A stretch of DNA of 64,000 nucleotides from NCBI RefSeq assembly GCF_002858765.1, contig NZ_PJRP01000022.1, positions 54,800 through 118,799 of the forward strand. The letters are read 5' to 3'. Shown in pieces: positions 25,505 through 34,708 of the stretch. Below the pieces are notes generated by a model, which made no database searches, was not told the origin of the DNA, and worked only from the letters and a program-made list of their open reading frames with translations. Every line of letters begins with the position of its first letter. Position 1 is the stretch's first letter. Made by a program: the position numbers and the translations under genes. The DNA comes from Cupriavidus pauculus. Lineage in GTDB: Bacteria; Pseudomonadota; Gammaproteobacteria; Burkholderiales; Burkholderiaceae.

Positions 25505-25822
25505 TTAGCGCGGTTGAAACACGATGACGGCCATGCCGGCGACGGCGATTGTGACACCTGTCATATCCCAGATACTTGGCCGCACGCCATCCACCAGCCA
25601 AAGCCAGATGATGGCCACTGCTATATAGATACCGCCGTAGGCGGCGTAGACCCGGCCCGAGGCGTCGGGGTGCAAGGTCAGCAGCCAGGCAAAGACGGCC
25701 AGCGACGCGGCGCCTGGCAGCAGCACCCACGGGCTGGCGTTCTGGCGCAGCCAGAGATAGGGCAGGTAGCAGCCGAGAATTTCGGCCAGGGCGGTCAGGA
25801 AATACAGTCCAACGGTCTTCAT
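25505..25822 (-). CDS. YnfA/UPF0060 family four-helix membrane protein
   Basis: A 105-residue inner-membrane protein with four hydrophobic helices (about residues 3-22, 30-48, 58-77 and 82-102). Family segments ALAEILGCYLPYLWLR and AAYGGIYIAVAIIWLW are both clear. YnfA proteins resemble small multidrug resistance transporters, and some confer resistance to cationic dyes and antiseptics; whether this one does is not known. It lies between the LysR gene to the right and pilA to the left, all on the same strand. Confidence 0.88.
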   Translation of the reverse strand: MKTVGLYFLTALAEILGCYLPYLWLRQNASPWVLLPGAASLAVFAWLLTLHPDASGRVYAAYGGIYIAVAIIWLWLVDGVRPSIWDMTGVTIAVAGMAVIVFQPR

Positions 25823-25854
25823 GCTTGTTCTGTTTTGGGTTGATCGCAGGCGTC

Positions 25855-26796
25855 CTACGCTACCGCCGCCTTCAGCGCGGCCACCAGCGGCATCACCAGA
25901 TCGTTATCTTCCGACTCGCGCCGCCACATCACGCCCACGGGCGGCAAGTCCCAGCTCAGCGAAAACGGCAGCGCCGCCGCGTCGCCCAGTTCGATCAGTT
26001 CGGCGGCCACGGCGCGCGGCACGATGGTGATGGCGTCGGGCTGGCTGCGCAGCAGCGTGGCCATCGGCTTGATCGAATAGGTTTCGACGATGGGCAGTGG
26101 CGGCGCCACGCCGGCCACCGCGAACATCGTATTGATGGTGCGCCGTACCGGCGTATGCGGCGGCGGCAGGATCCAGTCGAGTTCGGCCAGCCGCTTCCAG
26201 TCGAGGTCGCCGCGCGACAGCCGCGCCTTGGCTCGCGAAGGTACCACGAGCACGGGCTCTTCCCGGTACAGCGGCTCTTGCACGATATCTTCCCCCGCCA
26301 GGTAGAACGATCGCGCGATCGCGCAGTCCAGTTCGTGCTGACGCAGCGCACTGACTAGTTCGTCGGTGGTGCCTTCGCGTACGACCACCGAGACGCGCGG
26401 CTGCTGGTTGAGCCCGTAGGCCAGGGCGGCGTCCAGCACCGCACGGGCCGTGTACGGAATTACGCCCAGCCGCAGCCGGCCTCGCAGGCCGGCCTCGATC
26501 ACCGCCAGTTGCCGGCCCAGCGCCTCGGCGTCGGCCAGCGTCATGCGGGCGTGGCTCAGTACGGCCGTGCCGGTGGCTGTGGGTTCCAGCCCGTTGCGGG
26601 TGCGCGTGAACAGCGGGGTCATGAAGATGTCCTCGATCTCGCGCAGCGCCTTGGTTACGGCCGGCTGGGACAGGTTCATCTCGGCCGCCACGCGCGATAC
26701 GGACCGCTGCCTTTCCAGCGCCAGCAGCAGCGGCAAATGGCGCAGACGCAGGCGCGACACGATCTGGTGCAGCAGCTTGTCGGTGGCAATCGGCAT
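25855..26796 (-). CDS. LysR-type regulator of the GGT cluster
   Basis: A 313-residue LysR regulator in which the helix-turn-helix (about residues 18-75, with SVSRVAAEMNLSQPAVTKAL) starts later than usual after LLHQIVSRLRLRHL. This is typical of the GbpR/PcaQ-like group. The sensor domain begins near residue 100. It is divergent from the gamma-glutamyltransferase / Bug / GAF cluster, 135 bp away, and probably regulates it. The intergenic region is AT-rich with several short T-N11-A candidates, none clearly best. Confidence 0.87.
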   Translation of the reverse strand: MPIATDKLLHQIVSRLRLRHLPLLLALERQRSVSRVAAEMNLSQPAVTKALREIEDIFMTPLFTRTRNGLEPTATGTAVLSHARMTLADAEALGRQLAVIEAGLRGRLRLGVIPYTARAVLDAALAYGLNQQPRVSVVVREGTTDELVSALRQHELDCAIARSFYLAGEDIVQEPLYREEPVLVVPSRAKARLSRGDLDWKRLAELDWILPPPHTPVRRTINTMFAVAGVAPPLPIVETYSIKPMATLLRSQPDAITIVPRAVAAELIELGDAAALPFSLSWDLPPVGVMWRRESEDNDLVMPLVAALKAAVA

Positions 26797-26931
26797 GGGG
26801 GGCGAGGGCGAGCGCGGTGGATGGATATAACCGAATGGTAATACAGCGATAAGTATTTCGATGTTGGCAGTTATTGCAGCTGCCTATACTCGAATCACAA
26901 ATCAAATGCATCAAACAGGAGTCATTTAGCG

Positions 26932-28761
26932 ATGTTCACCACACGCCCCGAGATCGTCGGCACGTTCGGCGTTGCCGCTTCCACCCACTGGCTGGCCACT
27001 CAGTCGGCCATGGGCGTGCTGGAACGCGGCGGCAACGCGTTCGATGCGGCCGTGGCGGCGGGCTTCGTGCTGCAAGTGGTGGAACCGCACCTGAACGGCC
27101 CCGGCGGCGAGGTGCCGATCCTGTTCTGGAGCGAGAAGGACCGCGCGGTGCGCTCGGTCTGCGGCCAGGGCCCGGCCCCGGCGCTGGCCGATCCTGAAGC
27201 GCTGCGCAAGCAGGGTATGGAACTGATGCCCGGCATCGGCCTGATGCCAGCCACGGTGCCTGGCGCATTTGGGGCGTGGCTGACCATGCTGCGCGACCAC
27301 GGCACGTGGTCGCTGGCCGATGTGCTGGCGCCGGCCATCGGCTACGCGCGCAATGGCTTCCCGCTGGTGCCGCGCATCTCGCAGGCCATCCTGGCCGTGC
27401 AGCAGCTGTTCCGCGACGAATGGCACAGTTCGGCCGATACCTGGCTGCCCGATGGCTGCGTGCCGCGCCCCGGCGCGCTGCATACGCTGCCCGTGCTGGC
27501 CGATACCTACACGCGCATCGTCGAGACGGCGGTGAGCAAGAGCGACAGCCGTGAAGGCCAGATCGATGCGGCGATGCACTGCTGGTATCGCGGCTTCGTG
27601 GCCGAGGCCATCGACGAATACTGCCGCACCACGCCCGTGCGCGACACCACCGGCGAAAAGCACACCGGCCTGCTGCGCTACGACGACCTGGCCGGCTGGA
27701 AGCCCACCGTGGAAGCGCCGGTCTCCCTCGATTTTGGCCGCTACGCGGTGGCCAAGTGCGATATCTGGAGCCAGGGCCCGATGTTCCTGCAGCAGCTTGG
27801 CATGCTGCGCCACGCCAATCTGGATGCCCATGCGCCGACGTCGCCCGAATTCGTCCACACGATTGCCGAGGCGGCCAAGCTGGCGATGGCTGATCGCACG
27901 GCCTGGTACGGCGATCCGATGTTCGAGGACAGCCAACTCTGCGCGCTGCTGAATCCGCATTACCTGGCCGCGCGCGCCGCGCTGATCGGTGACCGGGCGT
28001 CACTGACGATGCAGCCGGGCGCGCTCAAGGGCCGCGCGCCGCGCATGCCGGACCTGACCGTGGCCGACCGCACGCTGGCCATGGCCGATACCCGCTTCGG
28101 CATTGGCGAGCCCACGTTCGCCGCGCTGCCGCCGGTCAGCGAATGGGCCGAGCGCGAAGTCTTTGTCGGCGACACCTGCCATATCGACGTGATCGACCGC
28201 CACGGCAACATGGTGGCGGCCACGCCGTCGGGTGGCTGGCTGTCGTCGAGCCCCACCATTCCGGTGCTGGGCTTTGCGCTGAACACGCGCCTGCAGATGA
28301 CCTGGCTGGAGCCGGGCCTGCCCAATACGCTGGCACCCGGCAAGCGCCCATGCACCACGTTGTCGCCGTCGCTGTGCCTGCGCGATGGCGAACCGTACAT
28401 GGTCTTCGGCACGCCCGGCGGCGACCAGCAGGACCAATGGTCGCTGGCCTTCTTCATGCGCCACGCGGTGCACGGCATGAATCTGCAGGAAGCGATCGAC
28501 GCGCCGGCCTGGCATATCGACCATTTCCCGCAATCGTTCTGGCCGCGCCAGACCACGCTGAACCGCATCACCGTCGAGTCGCGCTTCCCGGCTGCCACCA
28601 TCGAAGCGCTGCGCGCACGCGGGCACGAAGTTCGCGTGGGTGAAGACTGGTCCGAAGGCCGCATGTCGGCGTGTACGCGCGAACGCGACAGCAAGGGTCG
28701 CCTGGTGCTGCGCGCCGGCGCCAATGCGCGCGGCATGCAGGGTTACGCCGTGGGCCGCTGA
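26932..28761 (+). CDS. Gamma-glutamyltransferase-family protein, probably cytoplasmic
   Basis: A 609-residue N-terminal-nucleophile hydrolase related to gamma-glutamyltranspeptidase. The large-subunit region (1-414) has GGNAFDAAVAAGFVLQV, and the small subunit should be released by self-cleavage before Thr415 in GDTCH. NTR, SP and the PGG oxyanion segment (TPGGDQQ) follow. Unlike classical periplasmic Ggt it has no signal peptide, so it should act inside the cell on an imported gamma-glutamyl amide or a similar compound. It leads an operon with a Bug receptor and a GAF protein, divergent from a LysR regulator. Confidence 0.87.
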   Translation: MFTTRPEIVGTFGVAASTHWLATQSAMGVLERGGNAFDAAVAAGFVLQVVEPHLNGPGGEVPILFWSEKDRAVRSVCGQGPAPALADPEALRKQGMELMPGIGLMPATVPGAFGAWLTMLRDHGTWSLADVLAPAIGYARNGFPLVPRISQAILAVQQLFRDEWHSSADTWLPDGCVPRPGALHTLPVLADTYTRIVETAVSKSDSREGQIDAAMHCWYRGFVAEAIDEYCRTTPVRDTTGEKHTGLLRYDDLAGWKPTVEAPVSLDFGRYAVAKCDIWSQGPMFLQQLGMLRHANLDAHAPTSPEFVHTIAEAAKLAMADRTAWYGDPMFEDSQLCALLNPHYLAARAALIGDRASLTMQPGALKGRAPRMPDLTVADRTLAMADTRFGIGEPTFAALPPVSEWAEREVFVGDTCHIDVIDRHGNMVAATPSGGWLSSSPTIPVLGFALNTRLQMTWLEPGLPNTLAPGKRPCTTLSPSLCLRDGEPYMVFGTPGGDQQDQWSLAFFMRHAVHGMNLQEAIDAPAWHIDHFPQSFWPRQTTLNRITVESRFPAATIEALRARGHEVRVGEDWSEGRMSACTRERDSKGRLVLRAGANARGMQGYAVGR

Positions 28762-28807
28762 ATCCAAATCACATTAGATAGTCCGAAGACAGAAGGGGAG
28801 TTGCATC

Positions 28808-29785
28808 ATGAGGTCCGTTTTGAAAAGCCTGCTGTGCGGTGCCGCAGCGCTGGCCATGTCGTTTGCCGGCCACGCCGGGGCAGCCGACGCCTATCCCGCC
28901 AAGCCGGTCACGCTGATCGTGCCCTGGGCCGCCGGTGGTTCCACCGACATCCTGGCGCGCGTGCTGTCCGAGCACCTGACCAAGTCGCTGGGCCAGCCGG
29001 TGATCGTCGACAACAAGCCGGGCGCGTCGGGCAACATCGGTTCGGCGATGGTGGCGCGCGCGCAGCCCGACGGCTACACGCTGCTGATCGGCTCGATGAG
29101 CACGCACGCGATGAACCCGGCGCTGATGGCCAACATGCCGTTCAAGGGCGTGGAAGACTTCACCCCGCTGGGCCTGCTGGCCTACGTGACCAACACGATG
29201 GTGGTGCATCCGTCGGTGCCGGCCAACAACGTCAAGGAACTCATCGCCTACGCCCGCGCCAATCCGGGCAAGCTGGCCTACGCCAGCGCTGGTCCTGGCT
29301 CGACCAACCACCTGAGCGCCGTGCTGTTCGAGAAGATGGCGGGCATCCAGATGCTGCACGTGCCGTACAAGGGCGGTGCGCCGGCCGTGGTCGATACGGT
29401 GGCGGGCCAGACCCAGCTGCTGTTTTCGGCTGGCACGCAGACGCTGCCGCACGTGAAGGCCGGCAAGCTGAAGCTGCTGGCGGTGACCGAGGCCAAGCGC
29501 TCGCCGCTGCTGCCTAACGTGCCCACCGTCGGCGAGACCATCCCTGGCTATGAGCTGTCGGTCTGGTACGGCGCGTTCGGTCCGAAGAACATGCCGGCTG
29601 CGCTGGTGGCCAAGCTGAACACGGAGATCAACCGTGTGATGTCGCTGCCCGAGGTCAAGGCCAAGATGGATTCGATCGGCGTGGAAACGGCCACGTCGAC
29701 ACCGCAGGAGTTTGGCAAAATCCTGCGCCGCGATGCCGACCGCTACGGCAAGCTGATCAAGGATCTGGGCATCCACGGAGAGTGA
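28808..29785 (+). CDS. Bug/TctC-family periplasmic solute-binding protein
   Basis: A 325-residue Bug receptor. A Sec signal peptide (1-25, ending GAADA) is followed by YPAKPVTLIVPWAAGGSTDI, the first strand and ligand-binding loop; LHVPYKGGAPAV and GYELSVWYGAFGP are also family features. It follows the gamma-glutamyltransferase gene by 46 bp, and its stop is two bases before the GAF gene start codon. The likely cargo is the substrate of the upstream enzyme. No membrane transporter genes accompany it, as is common for orphan Bug proteins. Confidence 0.9.
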   Translation: MRSVLKSLLCGAAALAMSFAGHAGAADAYPAKPVTLIVPWAAGGSTDILARVLSEHLTKSLGQPVIVDNKPGASGNIGSAMVARAQPDGYTLLIGSMSTHAMNPALMANMPFKGVEDFTPLGLLAYVTNTMVVHPSVPANNVKELIAYARANPGKLAYASAGPGSTNHLSAVLFEKMAGIQMLHVPYKGGAPAVVDTVAGQTQLLFSAGTQTLPHVKAGKLKLLAVTEAKRSPLLPNVPTVGETIPGYELSVWYGAFGPKNMPAALVAKLNTEINRVMSLPEVKAKMDSIGVETATSTPQEFGKILRRDADRYGKLIKDLGIHGE

Positions 29786-29787
29786 CC

Positions 29788-30297
29788 ATGGCAAGCGTCG
29801 ATACGCTGGGCCATTGGCAAACGCACCTGAATCCGCTGTTCGACCGCCTGCGCGCCGCCGCCACGCCGCAGGCCGTCATGGATGCCATCGGTGCGGCCAC
29901 GCTGGACATTGTCGGGCCGGGTTTGCTGACGATCAACGCCTGGCACGTGGAAAGCCGCGAAATCCGCCGGCTCTGGTCGTCGGACCCGGCGGCGTATCCG
30001 CCCGGCGGCAAGAAGGTCAAGGGCGATACCGCCTGGACACGCCAGTTGCTCGATCGCGGCGAGGTCTTCGTGGGCGAAGGCGACGAGGCGCTGGCCGCCG
30101 TGTTCGACGATATCGCCACGATCCGCGCGCTGGGCCTGAACGGCGTGGTCAACGTGCCGCTGTGCCATGGCGGCCGGGTGATCGGCACGTTCAACTACCT
30201 GGCCGGCGTGGAGACGTGGACGGCCGAGGACATCACGGCGCTGCGCGTGCTGGGGCAGTTTGCGGTTGGCGCCGTACGGGACGCCATCGGGGACTGA
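29788..30297 (+). CDS. GAF-domain protein
   Basis: A 169-residue protein that is essentially one GAF domain, with NVPLCHGGRVIGTFNYL and TAEDITALRVLGQFA near the end. GAF domains bind small molecules or act as redox sensors; here there is no output domain. GGAG at 29777-29780 selects the ATG at 29788 over the GTG at 29782. It is tightly coupled to the preceding Bug gene, so it probably belongs to the same pathway as a small sensor or a binding protein. Function unproven. Confidence 0.82.
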   Translation: MASVDTLGHWQTHLNPLFDRLRAAATPQAVMDAIGAATLDIVGPGLLTINAWHVESREIRRLWSSDPAAYPPGGKKVKGDTAWTRQLLDRGEVFVGEGDEALAAVFDDIATIRALGLNGVVNVPLCHGGRVIGTFNYLAGVETWTAEDITALRVLGQFAVGAVRDAIGD

Positions 30298-30302
30298 TGG
30301 CT

Positions 30303-30335
30303 GTTCCCCTCTCCCGCAAGGCGGGAGAGGGGAAC
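30303..30335. repeat. REP-like perfect hairpin
   Basis: GTTCCCCTCTCCCGC, three bases AAG, then GCGGGAGAGGGGAAC: a perfect 15-bp inverted repeat between two convergent genes. It is of the same type as the element at 17516-17555. It may stabilise or end both transcripts. Confidence 0.75.
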
Positions 30336-30358
30336 AAGCCTTACGCAATGCGACGGCC

Positions 30359-31081
30359 TTACTCCGTCGTACTCGCACTCCAGAACGCTTGGCTCACCAC
30401 GCTGGTGCCGCCCAGGCGGGTGACGATCTGGTCGAGTACATCGCCATCGACCGACGTGGCCGCCAGCGCCGCTTCGATTTCCACGTCCTGTTCGCCGAAG
30501 GCGCGCACCTCCAGGTCGCGCGTGGGGTACTGGGCCGCTTCCAGCGCCTCTTCCAGCAGGCGCATCGCCGTCTTCTGGTAGTCGCGGGCCGTAATCACGT
30601 GCACGGTGTGCGTGACTTCCACAGCCGTGGTGTCCAGCGGCTGGCGGTTGATCCGGTCGACGACCGGGCGCAGTAGCGTGTTGGCGGCCAGGATGAACAG
30701 TGCGGCAATGCCGGCCTCCGCAATCATGTCGGCGCCCGCGCAGGCACCCACCGCCGCCGAGCACCACAGCGTGGCGGCGGTATTGAGTCCGCGCACATTG
30801 CCTTCCTCGCGCATGATCACGCCGGCGCCCAGGAAGCCGATGCCAGACACCACGTACGCAATCACGCGCACCGCGCCGTCATGCCCGGCGATATGGTTGG
30901 CCAGGTCGACGAAGATTGCCGCGCCCACGGCCACCAGCACGTTGGTGCGCAGGCCGGCCGTGCGCTGGCGGTACTGCCGCTCGAAGCCGATCATGCCGCC
31001 CAGGACGAAGGCGGCGGTCAGGCTGATGGCGGTATCGAGCAGCGATTGCGGATTGATGTTCTGCAGGGCTTCCAGGGACAT
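30359..31081 (-). CDS. MgtC/SapB family membrane protein
   Basis: A 240-residue protein. Four or five N-terminal helices contain GGMIGFERQYRQRTAGLRTN and GIGFLGAGVIMREEGNVRGL, the conserved MgtC core, and a C-terminal ACT-like cytoplasmic domain follows (about 150-235). MgtC-type proteins modulate ATP synthase or ion homeostasis in some pathogens; the role of the wider SapB family is unclear. Two starts are possible (ATG at 31090 or 31081), neither with a good ribosome site. The second is chosen for a GGA at a plausible distance. Confidence 0.85.
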   Translation of the reverse strand: MSLEALQNINPQSLLDTAISLTAAFVLGGMIGFERQYRQRTAGLRTNVLVAVGAAIFVDLANHIAGHDGAVRVIAYVVSGIGFLGAGVIMREEGNVRGLNTAATLWCSAAVGACAGADMIAEAGIAALFILAANTLLRPVVDRINRQPLDTTAVEVTHTVHVITARDYQKTAMRLLEEALEAAQYPTRDLEVRAFGEQDVEIEAALAATSVDGDVLDQIVTRLGGTSVVSQAFWSASTTE

Positions 31082-31150
31082 GGGCGGCATCCGGTCGGGC
31101 CAAAAACTGGCGCGATTGTGGCACAGGTGCCGCGGCTCCCTCGAAATTCC

Positions 31151-32776
31151 TCAGAAGAGGTGCGAAAACAGCCAGTAGAGCCCGCCGGACAGCATGATGG
31201 CCGCCGGCAGCGTCAGCACCCAGGCCAGCGCCAGGTTCCGGATTGTGGACATCTGCAGGCCCGAGCGGTTGGCGGCCATGGTCCCGGCCACGCCCGACGA
31301 CAGCACGTGCGTGGTGGATACTGGCAGCCCGTACATGTCGGCGGCGCCGATGGTGACCATCGCCACCAGTTCGGCCGATGCGCCCTGCGCGTAGGTCAGG
31401 TGCGACTTGCCGATCTTCTCGCCCACCGTCACCACGATCCGCTTCCAACCCACCATCGTGCCCAGGCCCAGCGCGATGGCCACGGCCACCTTGACCCACA
31501 GCGGGATGAACTTGGTGGCGGTGTCAAGTTCGCGCTGGAACGCCTTCAGGTTTTCCTTCGTCGTGGCATCGAAGCTGACACCTTGCTCCTTGCCGAGCAG
31601 GCGGATGGCCTCCGACGCCAGGTACATGTCGTTGCGGACGTTGGTCACCGCCGCCGGCGGCACGTTGGCCAGCGATCTGTGCGTGCGCACCTGGTCGCCG
31701 ATGCTGTCCGCGATGCCCGCCAGCGCGGGCACCACCTGGTTGTTGAATGCCTTGGTGCGCAGGTAATCGGACAGCACCGCCCGGGTATCGGCCGGTGTAT
31801 TGATTGGTGCAGCGCCCGGCACGCTGGCGCGCAGCGAATCGCGCGTGACCTGCGCCACGGCGGCAAAGCGCGTGGCCTCGTTCACGGGCATGGCGCGGTT
31901 CAACGCGTAAGACAGCGGCACCGTGCCCACCAGGATCAGCATGATCAGGCCCATGCCCTTCTGGCCGTCGTTGGAGCCGTGCGCGAACGACACGCCGGTG
32001 CAGGTCAGCACCAACAGGCCGCGAATCCACCAGGGCGGCGGCCGGTTGCCCTTGGGCTCTTCGTACAGCGCCGGGTTCTTCACGAGCATGCGCAGGACCA
32101 GCAGCAGCACCGCCGCGAACGCAAACCCGATCAGCGGCGACAACAGCAGCGAGTAGCCCACCTTGATGGCCTGCGGCCAGTCCACGCCTGCGGTGCCATC
32201 GCGCCCGTGCATCAGGGCATTGGCCACGCCCACGCCGATGATCGAGCCGATCAGCGTATGCGACGACGACGCCGGCAGGCCCAGCCACCACGTGCCCAGG
32301 TTCCAGATGATGGCCGCGATCAGCAGCGCGAAGACCATCGCAAAGCCGGCCGACGAGCCCACCTGCAGGATCAGCTCCACGGGCAGCAGCGAGATGATGC
32401 CGAACGCCACCGCGCCGCTGGACACCAGCACGCCCAGGAAGTTGAACAGCCCCGACCAAACCACGGCAAAGTGCGGCGGCAGCGAATGAGTATAGATGAC
32501 GGTGGCCACCGCGTTGGCCGTGTCGTGAAAACCGTTGACGAACTCGAAGCCCAGCGCGATCAGCAGCGCCACGCCCAGCAGCAGGTAGGGCAGCAGCGGG
32601 GTGGCGGGCGGCTGGGTGCTCGATACATCGTGGAACAGGCTGCTGCCGGCGTAACCGAGCCCGATCAGCAGCAGCGCAATGAATAACGCCCAGGTGATTC
32701 TTCCTGGGCGGCGGTCGAGATCGGGACGGACGTGCGGTGTCGCGGCGCTGTCGGCCGCTTGCAGGTGGGTGTTCAT
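31151..32776 (-). CDS. pit: PiT-family inorganic phosphate transporter
   Basis: A 541-residue inner-membrane symporter. The two homologous PiT signatures are present: FEFVNGFHDTANAVATVIYT in the first half and ELVAMVTIGAADMYGLPVSTTH in the second. GTWWLGLPASSSHTLIGSIIG, another family motif, is also clear. A long hydrophilic loop (about residues 300-400) separates the halves, as in bacterial PitA-like proteins. It should import phosphate as a metal-phosphate complex with protons. It ends 61 bp past the MgtC-like gene start on the same strand. Confidence 0.92.
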   Translation of the reverse strand: MNTHLQAADSAATPHVRPDLDRRPGRITWALFIALLLIGLGYAGSSLFHDVSSTQPPATPLLPYLLLGVALLIALGFEFVNGFHDTANAVATVIYTHSLPPHFAVVWSGLFNFLGVLVSSGAVAFGIISLLPVELILQVGSSAGFAMVFALLIAAIIWNLGTWWLGLPASSSHTLIGSIIGVGVANALMHGRDGTAGVDWPQAIKVGYSLLLSPLIGFAFAAVLLLVLRMLVKNPALYEEPKGNRPPPWWIRGLLVLTCTGVSFAHGSNDGQKGMGLIMLILVGTVPLSYALNRAMPVNEATRFAAVAQVTRDSLRASVPGAAPINTPADTRAVLSDYLRTKAFNNQVVPALAGIADSIGDQVRTHRSLANVPPAAVTNVRNDMYLASEAIRLLGKEQGVSFDATTKENLKAFQRELDTATKFIPLWVKVAVAIALGLGTMVGWKRIVVTVGEKIGKSHLTYAQGASAELVAMVTIGAADMYGLPVSTTHVLSSGVAGTMAANRSGLQMSTIRNLALAWVLTLPAAIMLSGGLYWLFSHLF

Positions 32777-32908
32777 CGTTGCGCTCCCCAGACAGGACGA
32801 AACAGGCGATGGCTGCCGCCGGGTGCGCGGCAGATGCCCATCGTCATGTCCGAAGATGACACTTCCGTGACAGTGGTGGCGCGAACGCCACGTTTGTCGG
32901 ACGGAATT

Positions 32909-33898
32909 TCAGCGCCAGCTACCGGTGGCCAGCGCCTGGGGCGACGCGCCTTCGGGGTCGATGTCCCAGCGCAGCGGCAGCGCGCGGTCGCGCCGGACGA
33001 TCTGCTCGGGGATGAAGCGCCACAGCCGTTGCGCCCCCTCGAAGGTGGCAATGTCTGGCGAATCGATGATGACCTCGGTGCGGCCGCTCAGTTGCAGCAG
33101 GTCGCCGGTGGCATAGCTCACGAACACCAGCCCGGCCACCGGATTCACCATCATGTTGCCCAGCGTGTTGAAGAACGTGTTGCCCTGGAAATCGGGAATC
33201 GTCAGGCTGCCATCGTCATCGACGCGCACAAAGCCGGGCTTCCCGCCACGATGCGAGACATCCACCTGACGCTGCGCGCCGGGCAGGTCCACATACGTGG
33301 CCACGAAGAACGAATCGGCGTTGCCGATCAGCGTGCGCGCGCGGGCGTCCAGCGCATCGAGCATCACGGGCGCCTCGTCGGCCGGCCTGGCCGGGTCGCG
33401 GGTCATCACGGGCGCGCGCTTCTGGATGTACTGCGGGCAGTTGCCGAAGCTCTGGCCCACCGCGACCTGAAAGCCCTGAGCACCTGTGGCGGCATGGCGG
33501 TAGATCGTGCCGTTCATACGGTTGCGGCGCCGGGTATGCGGCTGGATACCCAACAAGCCGATCGCGTCGCCGTCCTCCATGCCCGCGTCGGCCGGATCAT
33601 CGGCGTCGCGCACCAGCGCAACGTCGAGCTGGCGCGGATCGGGCGAATGCAGGAAGCCCGGCTGGCCGCCGCGCACCGTGGCCCACGGACGCCCGTCCGG
33701 TGCCACCGCGCCAATCACGATCGACGGCAGCATGGCGAAGAAATCGCGATGTTGGTCCGGCATGTAGTCGCGCACCACGCGCGTGCCCACTTCGGCCAAG
33801 CGCTCGTCGGCGCCGATGCTGGCCTGCAGCAGGCGCTCGCCAGTATGCCAGGGCGTGCCGGGCAGAATTTCCACGGGGGAAGCCGAATGCGGGGTCAT
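32909..33898 (-). CDS. Pyridoxamine-phosphate-oxidase-like FMN-binding protein
   Basis: A 329-residue protein of the split-barrel flavin-binding superfamily. It contains MLPSIVIGAVAPDGRPWATV and, later, ADSFFVATYVDLP...VDVSHRGGKPGFVRV, the typical FMN-binding core, and NTLGNMMVNPVAGLVFV. Longer members of this group are often next to glutathione transferase or LysR genes and are thought to be flavin reductases or haem-degrading-like proteins; the reaction is not known here. It is on the same strand as the glutathione transferase gene, 72 bp downstream of it, so the two may be cotranscribed. Confidence 0.82.
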   Translation of the reverse strand: MTPHSASPVEILPGTPWHTGERLLQASIGADERLAEVGTRVVRDYMPDQHRDFFAMLPSIVIGAVAPDGRPWATVRGGQPGFLHSPDPRQLDVALVRDADDPADAGMEDGDAIGLLGIQPHTRRRNRMNGTIYRHAATGAQGFQVAVGQSFGNCPQYIQKRAPVMTRDPARPADEAPVMLDALDARARTLIGNADSFFVATYVDLPGAQRQVDVSHRGGKPGFVRVDDDGSLTIPDFQGNTFFNTLGNMMVNPVAGLVFVSYATGDLLQLSGRTEVIIDSPDIATFEGAQRLWRFIPEQIVRRDRALPLRWDIDPEGASPQALATGSWR

Positions 33899-33970
33899 GA
33901 CGGGCTCCTGATGTCGTACGGAATGTCGAAGGGATCCGAAGGGCGAAGAGGCAGGCCGCGGCGCCGGGGC

Positions 33971-34582
33971 TCAGGCGGCCAGGCCCACTGCCGTGGTCTG
34001 GAACGGGGCGAACCCGGGCAGCGCTTCCACGCGCGCCAGCCACTGGCGCACATTCGCGTAGTCCTTCAGGTCGACAAAACCCTCGGGCGCGCGCGCCGTG
34101 TAGCTGTAGAGCGCCACGTCGGCAATGGTCGGATGGTCGGCGGCAATCCAGGCGCGGCCTGCCAGCGCGTCATCCAAGCGCTTCAGCACCACGTGTGCGC
34201 GTTCGATCGCTTCCTTGCTGTCGTACGGCGCCTTGAAGACGGTGATGATGCGGGCGCGTGCTGGACCGAAAGCCAGGTCGCCGGCTGCTACCGACAGCCA
34301 GCGTTGCACGGCGGCGGCGGCGGCCGGCGATTCCGGCAGCCAGTCCGTGCGGCCCAGCTTCTTGCTCAGATAGACCAGGATGGCGTTGGAATCGCTGATC
34401 ACCGTGTCGCCATCGACCAGCACCGGCACCTGTCCGAACGGATTCATGGCCAGGAATTCGGGGGTCTTCTGAGCGCGGGCCAGCAGGTCGACGTCGATCC
34501 ACTCGGCGGGCTGGCCCAGCAGCGACAAAAAGAGCCAGGCGCGGTGCGAATGTCCGGAGAGCGGATGGCCGTACAGTTTCAT
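33971..34582 (-). CDS. Glutathione S-transferase
   Basis: A 203-residue cytoplasmic transferase. The thioredoxin-like N-terminal domain (1-80) starts MKLYGHPLSGHSHRAWLFLS and has FGQVPVLVDGDTVISDSNAIL, the glutathione gamma-glutamyl site. The all-helical C-terminal domain follows. The start read from 34582 has AAGGA upstream; the longer frame to 34696 lacks family sequence. It would conjugate glutathione to electrophiles or act as a peroxidase. A LysR gene lies upstream on the same strand and the flavoprotein gene lies downstream. Confidence 0.9.
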   Translation of the reverse strand: MKLYGHPLSGHSHRAWLFLSLLGQPAEWIDVDLLARAQKTPEFLAMNPFGQVPVLVDGDTVISDSNAILVYLSKKLGRTDWLPESPAAAAAVQRWLSVAAGDLAFGPARARIITVFKAPYDSKEAIERAHVVLKRLDDALAGRAWIAADHPTIADVALYSYTARAPEGFVDLKDYANVRQWLARVEALPGFAPFQTTAVGLAA

Positions 34583-34708
34583 GATGGATGTCCTTGGTCG
34601 ATTATTGCGGTGTCGGACGCAAACGCTGCGTACGGATCGACTATAGACAGCCGGCTTGCTAGGAAAAACGGGTGACGCGCGAAGGGACTCTTGCAAAATC
34701 CAGAAGAA

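Noticed and set aside
30881..32686. 601-codon frame opposite the phosphate transporter
   Set aside because: Antisense shadow; rich in Gln/His/Arg as expected from the complement of membrane-protein codons.
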